From CAZCTC01 sp964501335 (GTDB lineage: Bacteria; Chloroflexota; Anaerolineae; B4-G1; SLSP01): DNA of 64,000 nucleotides. How positions within the stretch are numbered: position 1 is the first letter of the stretch; the number at the start of each line of letters is the position of its first letter. The translations under genes and the position numbers were made by a program. A model generated the notes under the pieces. That model saw only the letters and a program-made list of their open reading frames with translations, ran no database searches and was not told the DNA's origin. This document shows positions 45,039-53,554 of this stretch, piece by piece. The DNA lies in the NCBI GenBank assembly GCA_964501335.1, contig CAZCTC010000043.1, positions 1 through 64,000 on the forward strand. The letters run 5' to 3'.

Positions 45039-46895
45039 ATGACTCTTCAAATCGCCCTGGTACTCGGCCTGTTGTTTGCTACGGTGCTGTTGTTTGCCAG
45101 CGAACGGCTGCGGTTGGATATTGTGGCTTTGTTGTTATTGCTGGCTTTGATGCTGACCGGGATTTTGACCCCTGCGGAAGCTCTGGCGGGCTTTTCCGAT
45201 CCGGTGGTTTTGATGATTGCCGGTCTGTTTATCGTTGGCGGAGGATTGACCCACACCGGATTGGCGGCGGCGATGGGGCGATTGCTGGCCCGGGCCGGTC
45301 GGCACGGCGGCGAAGCAGGGTTGGTGGTTTTGGTGATGTTGAGTGTGGCGGCCCTTTCGGCTTTTATGAGTACGGCTGGAGCCACGGCTATCTTTTTGCC
45401 GGTGGTGGTCAATCTGGCCTGGCGGGCGCGGGTCAGTCCCTCCAAGCTTTTGATGCCGCTGGCGTTCGGTTCGCTGATCGGGGGGATGTTGACGCTGATC
45501 GGGACGCCGCCCAATCTGGTGGTCAGTGGACAGCTTTCGACTCATGGTTTGAAGCCTTTTGGGTTTTTCGATTTCACTCCGATCGGCCTGGTGTTGCTGG
45601 TGATTGGAGTGAGCTTTATGGCTTTAGTGGGGCGGCGGATGCTTTCGGATCGTTCCCGGCATTCGTTTGCGCTGGCCCGTTCGGAGGAAGAGACGCTTTC
45701 TTTAACGGATCTGGCCGCTGCCTATCATCTGCCCGGACAGCTTTTTCGGGTACGGATCCGGCGCAATTCACCGCTGGCCGGACGGACGGTGGCGGAGGTG
45801 GATCTGCGGGGCCGCTATCAGGTGAATGTGCTGGAATTGCAGAACTGGCCCGACGGGCAGGTGCATCCTTCGCCGGCGCATCCGGTGCTTCCGGAGACGG
45901 TGTTGAGGGTTAACGATATTTTGCATATCCAGGCTACTTCGGAGGAAGTTTCCCAGATGGCACGCCAGGAAGCGTTGGGGGTGTTGCCGATCCGCGATCT
46001 GGATCGCCCGTTGATTTCGGAAGAGCTGGGGATGGTCGAGATTCTGTTGCCGCCGCGCTCTTCGCTGATCGGTAAGACGCTGCGTGAGATCCGATTCCGG
46101 GAGCGTTACAGCGTGACGGTGCTTTCGATTCTGCGTTTTGGCGAGCCTTTACGGGAAGAGTTGGGGGGAGCCCGGTTGCGTTTTGGGGATACTTTGCTGG
46201 TCCAGGGCAGCTGGGAGAAGATCGGTGTTTTGCGCGAGGAGAGCCGGGATTTTGTGGTGGTGGGGCAGCCGCATGAGATGTTGGAGAGTCCCGGTTCTGC
46301 TCATCAGCGGGCACCCATGGCGGCGGCGATTATGCTCGTCATGTTGTTGCTGATGACCTTTGAGGTGATCCCGGGGGTGGCGGCGGTGTTGCTGGCGGCC
46401 GTGGCGATGATCTTGACCCGGTGTCTGACGATGGAAGAGGCTTATGGGGAGATGAACTGGGCCAGCGTGGTGTTGCTGGCCGGGACCTTACCGCTGGCTA
46501 CTGCGCTGCAAAAGACCGGGGCGGTGCAATTTCTGGCGGCCGGTCTGACGCAGAGCCTGGGGGAGTGGGGCCCGCTGGCGATTTTGGGCGGTTTCTTTGT
46601 GTTGACTTCGGTGTGTAGTCAGTTTATTTCCAATACCGCGACGACGGTGTTGATGGCGCCGATTGCCTATCAGGTGGCAACGCAACTGGGGTTTTCGCCT
46701 TACCCTTATTTGATGGTGGTGGCGCTGGCGGCTTCAACTTCGTTCTCCACGCCCATTGCTTCGATGAGCAATACGCTGGTGCTGGGGCCGGGCGGTTATC
46801 GATTTACGGATTTTCTGAAGGTGGGGGTTATTTTGCAGCTGTTGATGTTGGTGGCCGGGCTGATCGTCGTGCCGTTTTTCTTTCCGTTCCGGTAA
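45039..46895 (+). CDS. SLC13/DASS-type permease with two TrkA-C domains
   Basis: A 618-residue ion transporter of the SLC13/ArsB-NhaD superfamily. About five N-terminal helices, including FSDPVVLMIAGLFIVGGGL and the conserved STAGATAIFLPVV, are followed by a cytoplasmic insert (about 205-400) of two TrkA-C (RCK_C) domains, which usually bind ligand and regulate transport. A second helical half has SQFISNTATTVLMAPIAY, the SNT substrate/sodium motif of the DASS family. The AAGGAG ribosome site is well spaced. Likely substrate is a dicarboxylate, sulfate or sodium-coupled anion. It cannot be settled further. Confidence 0.88.
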   Translation: MTLQIALVLGLLFATVLLFASERLRLDIVALLLLLALMLTGILTPAEALAGFSDPVVLMIAGLFIVGGGLTHTGLAAAMGRLLARAGRHGGEAGLVVLVMLSVAALSAFMSTAGATAIFLPVVVNLAWRARVSPSKLLMPLAFGSLIGGMLTLIGTPPNLVVSGQLSTHGLKPFGFFDFTPIGLVLLVIGVSFMALVGRRMLSDRSRHSFALARSEEETLSLTDLAAAYHLPGQLFRVRIRRNSPLAGRTVAEVDLRGRYQVNVLELQNWPDGQVHPSPAHPVLPETVLRVNDILHIQATSEEVSQMARQEALGVLPIRDLDRPLISEELGMVEILLPPRSSLIGKTLREIRFRERYSVTVLSILRFGEPLREELGGARLRFGDTLLVQGSWEKIGVLREESRDFVVVGQPHEMLESPGSAHQRAPMAAAIMLVMLLLMTFEVIPGVAAVLLAAVAMILTRCLTMEEAYGEMNWASVVLLAGTLPLATALQKTGAVQFLAAGLTQSLGEWGPLAILGGFFVLTSVCSQFISNTATTVLMAPIAYQVATQLGFSPYPYLMVVALAASTSFSTPIASMSNTLVLGPGGYRFTDFLKVGVILQLLMLVAGLIVVPFFFPFR

Positions 46896-47265
46896 AGGCC
46901 TGGCAAAGTTTTGGAAAAGACAGAAGGTCATGCGGAGGGCGGCACCCCGAAGGATGAAAATAGACGATTCGTCAGGATTGGGTACCCACAAGGGGTACCC
47001 CTACGGGAGATCGTTTGTGTAGGGGCGAGGTTTGTGTAGGGGCGACCTTTATGGTCGCCCGGGGGAGGATTTTTTGCATGGCGGGCCTATTTTCAGGACA
47101 GAAGGCCATGGCGGGGGCGGCACCCCGAAGGATGAAAATGGTTTTCAGGCGAGAGGGCGTCCACGCAGGGGCGCCCCTACATTGGCGGTGTTCGGGTAGG
47201 GGCGGCCCGATGTGGCCGCCCTCGGGGAGATTTTTGCACGGCGAGGCCTATTTTCAGGACAGAAG
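46896..47265. repeat. Intergenic repeat cluster
   Basis: No gene. Three copies of the CAGGACAGAAGGCCATG / GGCACCCCGAAGGATGAAAA module (about 46918-46960, 47090-47140, 47250-47265 partial) alternate with GTAGGGGCGACC/GGTCGCCC and GGGGCGGCCCGATGTGGCCGCCC inverted repeats (about 47035-47060, 47195-47222). Related copies are at 15498-15563, about 29450-29500 and about 60-100. Confidence 0.8.
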
Positions 47266-47300
47266 AAGGAGAGCCCCCGACAAAGTCGGGGGCTCTCCTT
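47266..47300 (-). terminator. Terminator of the DUF4157 gene
   Basis: A 16-bp perfect stem (47266-47281 with 47285-47300, loop AAA) 25 bases beyond the stop codon. On the minus strand it runs into CCTTCTTCTG. Confidence 0.8.
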
Positions 47301-47324
47301 TGGGATCGATTGAGCCGTGTTGAA

Positions 47325-49763
47325 TTAGAAGACTTTATGCCACAGGGCTTTGGCGCCTTCGCCGACGGCCTTGGCCCCGTTCTTGATTCCGTTGCCTACA
47401 GCCTCGGCTCCGGCTTCCACCTTTTCTCCGGTGGTTTTTTCGCCGGCCAGGGTCTGCATGCGACCCCATTGATCGGCAGAGAGCCGGCCTTTCCCGTCGG
47501 GCCCCAGATCGTGGACGATCTTCCGGGCGGCGATGAGGCGTTGCTTTTGCAGCGTATAGTCGGCTCCCGGATTGCTGCCGGCCGACCCGCGGCCGGTCCA
47601 GAGGGCCAGGAAGCTGTCCCAGTTTTCACCGTCGATGCCGGATTCAAACTGGGCCGGGGTGATTTCTCTGATGGCGGAGAGGACGATGGCATCGCTCTGG
47701 GCGGCCAGGATCTTCAGAATGCTGGCTTCATCTGCGCCGCTGCAGCGACCGGTGACCAGTGCGCCGAGCACCATGACGACCTGATTGTGCGTCATGGCCG
47801 GGGCGGCGGCGGTGCTGAGGATGGTGTTGATTTCGTCGTCGGCGCTGGTGTTGGTGGATTTCCCGACGGCGGTCATGGAGGTGCCGCGGGTGGCGCCGTG
47901 CGCCAGGGTGGCCTGGTTGCCCATGGCGGCGTGGACCAGTTTCTCGACCGTTGAAGTGGGGGCGTGGGAAGGATCGAGTTTATCCATCTCTTCCTTGATG
48001 TATTTGGCTGTGTAGGGCGTGCCGGCGCTGGTGGTGAAGTTGGTCTGGCGCAGGCTGTTGTACCAGTGATCTCCGGCTTTGCCCTCGAGCGTTTCTTTCT
48101 TGCCTTCGGTGGCTTTCGTCATCGACGACCAGAGCGGTCCGGCTTCCGGATCTTTCATGATTTCGCCGACATTGGGGCCGGGATTGGCCTGGGGCACTTC
48201 CTGCGCGTCATCCGGCAGGGCTTTGCCCGAAATGATGCTGAGGATGCGGCTGATGGCGCGGTAGGATTCGGTGACGACGGGGAAGTCAGTGCCGTCGGCG
48301 GTGGTATCACCGTGGAAGCGGCGGTTCCCTTCGTATTTCATATTGATGCCGTTGGGGAGCGCGCAGAGCGCATCGTGGTAGGTCTTGGCGGTGGAGGCCC
48401 CTTCGGTGGCGATCCCGGCGGCGGTCACGGAGTCGATATCATCCAGCGCGCGGGGGTATTGATGACCGGAGGCGAAGGTATCTTGCAGGAAGTGGACAGC
48501 TACGCCCAGGAAGCGGAAGGCGCTGGCGGCTTTGCTGTCGCCTTCGGCCTTTTCCCCTTTTTTATAGGCGAGGTTTGCTTCCGTGGCCATATCCTGAGCT
48601 TTTGCATATTGCGTCCGCCATTCCAGTCCGGCCAACGGGAAGAAGTGGTTGGTGTTGGTCGAGGCGACAAAGGTCATGCGGGTGGCCTGGGCCAGCGGGT
48701 TGATGTTGTCGGCTTGAGCCAGGCCGGCGGAGTTACCGGTTCCGGTGGCTTCGGCGGTCTTGAAATAGTCGCCGCCCATCATGGTGGCATCGCCGAAGCT
48801 CATATAGTTGCCGCCGGCATTTTGGACGCCGACGCCTGCGCCGCCGAATTTATCGGCGCCGCCGCCGGCTTCCATTAATTTTTTCTTAAGCGGATCGACC
48901 TGGTTCGCCATAAATCCGGCATAATCCTGCTTTTCTTTGTCGTTGCCGCCGGCTTCAATGGTAGCTTTCTGGCCGACGCCGTTGGCATTGATTTCCTCGG
49001 GTTTTTTGCCGCCCAGGGTGAATTTCCAATCATGGGTAGAGGCTTTGGCCGCGGCCAGATCGCCGAAGCTTTTGTGTTCATTTTCAGACCAGCGATGGAT
49101 GCCGCCGGTTTGCTGCACCACATGGGTCAATTCGTGGGCCAGCAGGACTTTTCCGGAATCGCTATCGGGGGAGTATTTTCCTTCGCCCATGTAGATGTCT
49201 TTGCCATGGGTAAAGGCCTGGGCGTCCAGCTGGCGGTTGAGTTGGGCCGATTCGCTGCCGGTGTGGACCCGGACGCCGCTGAAGTCGGCTCCGAAGCGGG
49301 GTTCCATGAAAGAGCGGACATCGCTGGCGAGCGGGCTGCCACCGCCTTTGCTGGTGGCGAGTTGGTTTTCTACATCGGCCCCGGCTTCAAATCCACCCTC
49401 GCCGCCATCGCGTTGCACGGTGGATTTGGCCTGAATGGCGTGAGCGCTGGGGGTGGCCTCCGGACTGCGGACAACGCTTTCCGCCACACGGTCGGCTTCC
49501 TGCTCATAGCGGTCGCCGGCAGAACCGACCATCAATTTGCGCTGGACGACGGTGGTGGCGACGCGGTTGCCGACCGAGCGTTGTAGTCCCTGTACCTGGC
49601 GAGGGGTGATATGAGTAGGATCGGTGACACTGCGTTGAAGCAGCGATAAATCCAGATTTTCATTGCCTACAGGCCCCATTCCTTCTACGCCGGGTGGCGT
49701 GACGGTAGGATTGGAGTGCTGTTGTGAATGTTCGTGTCCGTTTTGATCAGCTTTTGCAGGCAT
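47325..49763 (-). CDS. DUF4157 metalloprotease-like effector candidate
   Basis: An 812-residue protein. I chose the Met at 49763, with GAGGGA upstream. The longer ORF adds an AT-rich hydrophobic stretch that looks non-coding. Residues about 37-75 hold LQRSV..GLQRSVGNRVA, the LQR-x-x-GN motif common before DUF4157. DUF4157 (about 140-225) contains the zinc-protease-like HELTH (210-214) and 'FGADFSGVRVHTGSESAQLN'. The middle (about 400-560) has a helical HFLQDTFASGH motif (His424, Asp428, His434) that aligns with the ALHIMEDYFAH motif of the Het-C protein, so a phospholipase C/S1-nuclease-like zinc fold is possible. No signal peptide. DUF4157 is known from proteins linked to contractile injection systems, but no such structural genes are in this window. 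Confidence 0.82.
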   Translation of the reverse strand: MPAKADQNGHEHSQQHSNPTVTPPGVEGMGPVGNENLDLSLLQRSVTDPTHITPRQVQGLQRSVGNRVATTVVQRKLMVGSAGDRYEQEADRVAESVVRSPEATPSAHAIQAKSTVQRDGGEGGFEAGADVENQLATSKGGGSPLASDVRSFMEPRFGADFSGVRVHTGSESAQLNRQLDAQAFTHGKDIYMGEGKYSPDSDSGKVLLAHELTHVVQQTGGIHRWSENEHKSFGDLAAAKASTHDWKFTLGGKKPEEINANGVGQKATIEAGGNDKEKQDYAGFMANQVDPLKKKLMEAGGGADKFGGAGVGVQNAGGNYMSFGDATMMGGDYFKTAEATGTGNSAGLAQADNINPLAQATRMTFVASTNTNHFFPLAGLEWRTQYAKAQDMATEANLAYKKGEKAEGDSKAASAFRFLGVAVHFLQDTFASGHQYPRALDDIDSVTAAGIATEGASTAKTYHDALCALPNGINMKYEGNRRFHGDTTADGTDFPVVTESYRAISRILSIISGKALPDDAQEVPQANPGPNVGEIMKDPEAGPLWSSMTKATEGKKETLEGKAGDHWYNSLRQTNFTTSAGTPYTAKYIKEEMDKLDPSHAPTSTVEKLVHAAMGNQATLAHGATRGTSMTAVGKSTNTSADDEINTILSTAAAPAMTHNQVVMVLGALVTGRCSGADEASILKILAAQSDAIVLSAIREITPAQFESGIDGENWDSFLALWTGRGSAGSNPGADYTLQKQRLIAARKIVHDLGPDGKGRLSADQWGRMQTLAGEKTTGEKVEAGAEAVGNGIKNGAKAVGEGAKALWHKVF

Positions 49764-49929
49764 AGTTCCCTCACTTCTTAAAAAGAAAAATAAAAACGAA
49801 AAATTTAGGATTTTTTCTATTGAAGAGAAAATCCATCGCAATTCAATAAAAGGGGTAACTTAACAATCGGATCGAGGCAACGCTATTTTTATGAAGAAAA
49901 TATTCTTTGACGAGTACAATAATAACTCA

Positions 49930-49957
49930 ATTATATCCCTGTTTTAGGAATTTTCAA
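49930..49957 (-). promoter_or_regulatory. Promoter of the DUF4157 gene
   Basis: On the minus strand: TTGAAA (49952-49957), 16-bp spacer, TATAAT (49930-49935). The leader is about 160 nt, AT-rich, with a small GGATTTT..AAAAATCC hairpin. Confidence 0.65.
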
Positions 49958-49987
49958 TCACTTTGGGGAGCCCTTCCGTGTTATCTC

Positions 49988-50015
49988 TTGACAGGGATCG
50001 AAGTTGTGATATTAT
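49988..50015 (+). promoter_or_regulatory. Promoter of the membrane protein/ABC operon
   Basis: TTGACA (49988-49993), 16-bp spacer, TATTAT (50010-50015), 47 bases before the ATG at 50063. It diverges from the DUF4157 promoter. Confidence 0.7.
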
Positions 50016-50062
50016 CTGATAGACAGGTTTGCGATACAGACTGGTGTGCGATGGAGAATGGA

Positions 50063-50686
50063 ATGAGTGACGAACTGAAAATGGCTACGCGGCGGGTTTA
50101 TCGTTACTGGTATGAAGATGGTATTGCGGAACTGGTAACTGGGGGATTGTTCTTGTTGTTGGGAGCTTTCTTCTGGGTGCAGATGCAGCCCTTCGGTCCA
50201 GAAAACGGGGTGATCCGGGCTCTTTTTTCGGTGTTTGTGGTGGCAGGATGTGTGGGATTACGCCCTTTGATCAAGGTGCTTAAATCGTGGATTACCTATC
50301 CTCGCACGGGTTATGTCGAATATCGCCAGACGGCAGGTCCTAAACGGTGGGTGCGGATGGGATTGATCGTTGTGACGGCTATTGCGGTGACGACGCTGGC
50401 TTCGCTTTCCGATCTATCGGTTGTCTGGATCTCTTTATTGGTCGGATTGTTGATCGGGGGCGGTTTTGGTTACTGGGCTCAGCGGGTAGATCTGGGGCGG
50501 TTGTATGGGATTGGTTTCTGTTCCGTAGTGCTGGGCGGATTGGCGGCTTTGTGCGGGTGGGGCGAGTCGGGGGCCAATGCCGTTTATTTTGGGGGGATGG
50601 GGGTAGTTTTGTTGACCACGGGGGGATGGACGCTGCGTCGGTATCTTCAGACGACGGAGCCGGCCGGAGAGGATGCGTCATGGTAG
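50063..50686 (+). CDS. Multi-pass membrane protein of ABC-transporter operon
   Basis: A 207-residue membrane protein starting MSDELKMATRRVYRYWYEDG. I chose ATG 50063 over the longer ORF because GGAG lies just upstream, a TTGACA/TATTAT promoter lies before it, and the extension is AT-rich. About six helices come in pairs. The N-terminal amphipathic RRVYRYWYEDGIAELVTGG block recurs in membrane proteins next to small winged-helix regulators, but I cannot name a family with certainty. Its last 7 bases overlap the regulator gene, so the two are translationally coupled. It may be the regulated target or sensor of this operon. Confidence 0.75.
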   Translation: MSDELKMATRRVYRYWYEDGIAELVTGGLFLLLGAFFWVQMQPFGPENGVIRALFSVFVVAGCVGLRPLIKVLKSWITYPRTGYVEYRQTAGPKRWVRMGLIVVTAIAVTTLASLSDLSVVWISLLVGLLIGGGFGYWAQRVDLGRLYGIGFCSVVLGGLAALCGWGESGANAVYFGGMGVVLLTTGGWTLRRYLQTTEPAGEDASW

Positions 50687-50994
50687 AAGATCCGGTGCGG
50701 GAGCTGACCAACATCGATCGAGTGATGCATGAACCGGCGCGATTGATCATTGTAACGATCCTTTATGCGGTGGAGAGTGCCGACTTTACCTATCTTTTAC
50801 GGGAGACGGGGTTGACCAAGGGGAATCTCTCCTCTCATTTGACCCGGTTGGAAGAGGCCGGTTATCTGGTGGTCGAAAAGCGTTTTCGCGGGCGCATACC
50901 TCAAACGCTCTGTCAATTGACTGAGGCCGGGCGTGAGGCTTTTCGTAATTATCGAGAACAGTTAAGGCGGGCCGTAGCGAGTCTGCCGGAATGA
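50680..50994 (+). CDS. Winged-helix transcriptional regulator
   Basis: A 104-residue single-domain MarR/ArsR-like winged helix (HTH_34 type). The helix-turn-helix spans about 33-58 (FTYLLRETGLTKGNLSSHLTRLEEAG) as two pieces, followed by the wing VVEKRFRGRIPQTLCQLTEAG and a C-terminal dimer helix. The start ATG overlaps the end of the membrane gene by 7 bp and has GGAGAGGA upstream. It probably autoregulates the operon of membrane protein and ABC exporter, perhaps at the promoter at 49988. Confidence 0.85.
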   Translation: MVEDPVRELTNIDRVMHEPARLIIVTILYAVESADFTYLLRETGLTKGNLSSHLTRLEEAGYLVVEKRFRGRIPQTLCQLTEAGREAFRNYREQLRRAVASLPE

Positions 50995-51009
50995 GTTAAG
51001 GAGGCGGGT

Positions 51010-51936
51010 ATGGATTACGCATTGCGGATGGAATCTTTGACGCGCGATTTTGGAACGGTGCGGGCTGTGGATTGTTTGAGCCTGGAAGCGCCGCGGGGCA
51101 TTGTTTTCGGCTTTTTGGGTCCGAATGGAGCTGGTAAGACGACGACGATCCGGTTGTTGTTGGGACTATTGTCGCCGACGGCGGGGCGGGCGGAGGTGCT
51201 GGGCTATGACACGCGCACGCAAGGGCCGGCTATTCGAGAGCATACCGGAGCTTTGCTGGAGCACACGGGGCTTTATGAGCGGTTGAGCGCCGAAGAAAAT
51301 CTGGAATTTTATGGGCGGATTGCCCGGATGTCGGCCGGGGAGCGACGGGCCCGGATTCAGGAGCTGTTGACCCATCTGGGATTGTGGGAACGGCGTAAGG
51401 AACTGGCCGGGACGTGGAGCAAAGGGATGAAGCAGAAGCTGGCGGTGGCCCGGGCCATGCTGGCCCGGCCGGCGATGATCTTTCTGGATGAGCCGACAGC
51501 CGGGTTGGATCCGGTGGCGGCGGCGGCCTTGCGAGAGGATCTGGCCACATTGACGGCTCAGGAGGGGGTGACGGTTTTTCTGACGACTCACTATCTGGCC
51601 GAGGCTGAAAAGCTCTGTGCCCGGGTGGGGGTGGTTCGGAGCGGAAAGTTGCTTGCGGTGGGTAGTCCGGCGGAGCTGCGGCAGCAGACCGGCGGTACGC
51701 AGGTGGAGATCGTCGGGCATGGTTTCAATGCTGCCGTGTTGGAGACGTTGCGGGGGCTGCCCGGTGTCGATGCCGTTACCTTGCAGGAGAATGCCCTGCG
51801 GGTTGGATTGCGGCCGGGGGCTGAAGTGGCGCCCTTGGTGAGCCGGATTGTGGCGGCAGGGGGGCAGGTGGAGGAGATCCGTAAAGGCCAGGCCAGCCTG
51901 GAGGATGTTTTTTTGACCTTAATGGAGGCGGCATAA
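51010..51936 (+). CDS. ABC transporter ATP-binding protein
   Basis: A 308-residue ABC ATPase of the ABC-2/DRA class. Walker A is GPNGAGKTT (37-45). The signature is degenerate (WSKGMKQKLA). Walker B is MIFLDEPTAGLD, and the H-loop is FLTTHYLAEAEKL. The last 85 residues form the extra C-terminal domain common in antibiotic/lipid-type exporters. AAGGAGG is the ribosome site. The stop overlaps the permease start by 1 bp (TAATG). With the permease it forms a homodimeric-type exporter of unknown substrate. Confidence 0.92.
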   Translation: MDYALRMESLTRDFGTVRAVDCLSLEAPRGIVFGFLGPNGAGKTTTIRLLLGLLSPTAGRAEVLGYDTRTQGPAIREHTGALLEHTGLYERLSAEENLEFYGRIARMSAGERRARIQELLTHLGLWERRKELAGTWSKGMKQKLAVARAMLARPAMIFLDEPTAGLDPVAAAALREDLATLTAQEGVTVFLTTHYLAEAEKLCARVGVVRSGKLLAVGSPAELRQQTGGTQVEIVGHGFNAAVLETLRGLPGVDAVTLQENALRVGLRPGAEVAPLVSRIVAAGGQVEEIRKGQASLEDVFLTLMEAA

Positions 51937-52670
51937 TGGTTACCGATATTTTGACGGTGATGTGGAAAGAAGCGAAGGAATTGCTGGAGACCAGCGGCTC
52001 TAAGGGGGGATTGTTACGGCTGGCTATCTGGATTGTCATTTTGGGGATTTTCCTGCCGGTGCAGATGCAGTCCGAGTGGTTTCGTTCACCGGCGGTGCTT
52101 TTTTACTGGATCTGGTTCCCGCTGTTTGTGGTTTCTTCGGTGGTTGCCGGGGCCTTTGCCGGAGAGCGGGATCAGCATTCGTTGGAGACTTTGTTGTCCA
52201 GTCGGCTGCCGGATCCGGCGATTTTGCTGGGGAAGCTGGCAGCCGGAAGCCTCTATGGTTGGGGGCTGACCCTTTCGAGTGTTTTGCTGGGCTGGATAAC
52301 GGTCAATGTGACGACGCGGCCGGCGGTGTGGCAGGGATATCAGCCTGAATTGCTGGCCGGAGGGCTGGGATTGAGCCTGTTAGCGGCGGTCGCTTCCGGC
52401 GGGCTGGGAATACTGGTGGCCTTGCATGCGGCGACGGCCCGGCAGGCCCAGCAATCGTTAAGCCTGGCTACGATCCTGTTGTTTTTCATTCCTTATTTTG
52501 TCATTCAGGCTTTGCCGGTGGAAATTCAGGAGGGTCTGCAACTAGGGGTGGCAAGTATCACTATGATGCAAGGCTTGCTGGGTGGAGGGGGAATTCTCTT
52601 CTTGGTGGCGGCGATTCTGGTAGGAATTTCTTTTCTTCAGTTCCGCCGCGATCGTTTGATTCTGGATTAA
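51936..52670 (+). CDS. ABC-2-type transporter permease
   Basis: A 244-residue permease with six predicted helices. The first follows the cytoplasmic WKEAKELLETSGSKGG stretch, and GAFAGERDQHSLETLLSSRLPD is the conserved loop of this ABC-2 subfamily (PF12679/CcmB-like architecture). It is coupled to the ATPase by a TAATG overlap. It is the last gene of the operon that starts at 50063, and a hairpin element follows. Confidence 0.88.
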   Translation: MVTDILTVMWKEAKELLETSGSKGGLLRLAIWIVILGIFLPVQMQSEWFRSPAVLFYWIWFPLFVVSSVVAGAFAGERDQHSLETLLSSRLPDPAILLGKLAAGSLYGWGLTLSSVLLGWITVNVTTRPAVWQGYQPELLAGGLGLSLLAAVASGGLGILVALHAATARQAQQSLSLATILLFFIPYFVIQALPVEIQEGLQLGVASITMMQGLLGGGGILFLVAAILVGISFLQFRRDRLILD

Positions 52671-52681
52671 AAACAGTTTTT

Positions 52682-52801
52682 GCGTCCCGCAACAGGTATT
52701 TTCCTGTAGGGGCTTTTTTCCCGGACCAACCGCACCGGTCGAGAATTTTTTGTCTGTGGTTTCGTGCGCATCCGAATGCGCGGGAAACCACAGGCTTTTT
52801 T
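52682..52801 (+). repeat. Interspersed hairpin element, copy J (degenerate)
   Basis: It keeps the GCGTCCCGCA head, the CACCGGT linker and a hairpin (52754-52771 with 52776-52793). Here the stem is changed to a TGTGGTTTCGTGCGCAT type with two mismatches. It is followed by GGCTTTTTTTCG and may terminate the ABC operon. Confidence 0.75.
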
Positions 52802-52841
52802 TCGCTTTTCCGGGTTAACCGTACCGGTTGAAAAATCTTCG

Positions 52842-52870
52842 TTGCCAATTGAACGATTGAATGCTATAAC
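52842..52870 (+). promoter_or_regulatory. Promoter of the small secreted/membrane gene
   Basis: TTGCCA (52842-52847), 17-bp spacer, TATAAC (52865-52870), about 58 bases before the ATG at 52929. Confidence 0.6.
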
Positions 52871-52928
52871 CAGTATTCTAAAGGTATGGGGTGCATGAAT
52901 CGAAGTTGTCATGGAAGGAGGAAAGAAT

Positions 52929-53480
52929 ATGTTGCGCGGAAGGATGCGGGGGTGCGGTGGTTTGTTGGTGGCTTTGGGCGTTACGGCATTGAGTGCTTTG
53001 TGTATGGCCTGGGGATCGGTCTTTTTTGTTAATATGGATCCTTTATGGTTTCTTCACAGTTTTACGGCAGAGGCTGATGAGCTGCGGATTTATTGGGACG
53101 GTCAGAACTACATCCTTTTTCCGGATGATCCTGATTACGACACTGTGATGAAGGCTTTTCAGGAAGCCATGGGAAATTGGGAAGGCTCCGAGCCCAATCT
53201 GGTGCTCTCACCGGAGACGTTAGATCGGATGCGGGGGGAGTGGCGGATGTTGGAAGTTTATTATCGTAAACCGGTGCAGGTTCACATCAGCAGTTATTTT
53301 CCACGGGCGAAATATTTCTTTGTATCCTTTTCGGGATCCCATTTTCGGGAGCGACGGGTCTTTGCTTCTGCCTCAGATGTTCCCAAACGATCCGGCGCTT
53401 TGAATTTCGATGAAGAACATTACGCCGCCTTGAGAGATGCCGTAGAGGCCGCGGTGAAAAATCGCCAGCCTGTACCATGA
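52929..53480 (+). CDS. Small exported or membrane-anchored hypothetical protein
   Basis: A 183-residue protein. The ATG at 52929 follows AAGGAGGAAAG, and an upstream in-frame ATG at 52911 overlaps that ribosome site, so I rejected it. One hydrophobic segment (about 10-32, GGLLVALGVTALSALCMAWG) is a signal anchor. The rest is soluble and outside, with LRIYWDGQNYILFPDDPDYD, a helical DTVMKAFQEAMG and a strand-rich end. I do not recognise the family. It has its own promoter. The downstream gene's promoter sits just after its stop. Confidence 0.72.
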   Translation: MLRGRMRGCGGLLVALGVTALSALCMAWGSVFFVNMDPLWFLHSFTAEADELRIYWDGQNYILFPDDPDYDTVMKAFQEAMGNWEGSEPNLVLSPETLDRMRGEWRMLEVYYRKPVQVHISSYFPRAKYFFVSFSGSHFRERRVFASASDVPKRSGALNFDEEHYAALRDAVEAAVKNRQPVP

Positions 53481-53482
53481 TT

Positions 53483-53511
53483 TTGACAGTAAGCTGTGAG
53501 TGCGTTACAAT
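53483..53511 (+). promoter_or_regulatory. Promoter of the TMEM165/GDT1 gene
   Basis: TTGACA (53483-53488), 17-bp spacer, TACAAT (53506-53511), starting 2 bases after the previous stop codon. A terminator hairpin follows within the expected leader. Confidence 0.65.
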
Positions 53512-53513
53512 TC

Positions 53514-53554
53514 AGGGCCTTCTGGTGGAAATCAGAAGGCCCTAAAATTTTTTT
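53514..53554 (+). terminator. Leader terminator between promoter and GDT1 gene
   Basis: An 11-bp perfect stem (53514-53524 with 53533-53543, loop GTGGAAAT) followed by AAAATTTTTTT. It ends the upstream gene, but it also lies between a strong promoter and the GDT1 start, so it could act as an attenuator. No yybP-ykoY aptamer can be recognised. Confidence 0.8.

Noticed and set aside
49764..49841. N-terminal extension of the DUF4157 protein, possible signal peptide
   Set aside because: The hydrophobic stretch comes from AT-rich leader DNA. A ribosome site (GAGGGA) precedes the Met at 49763.
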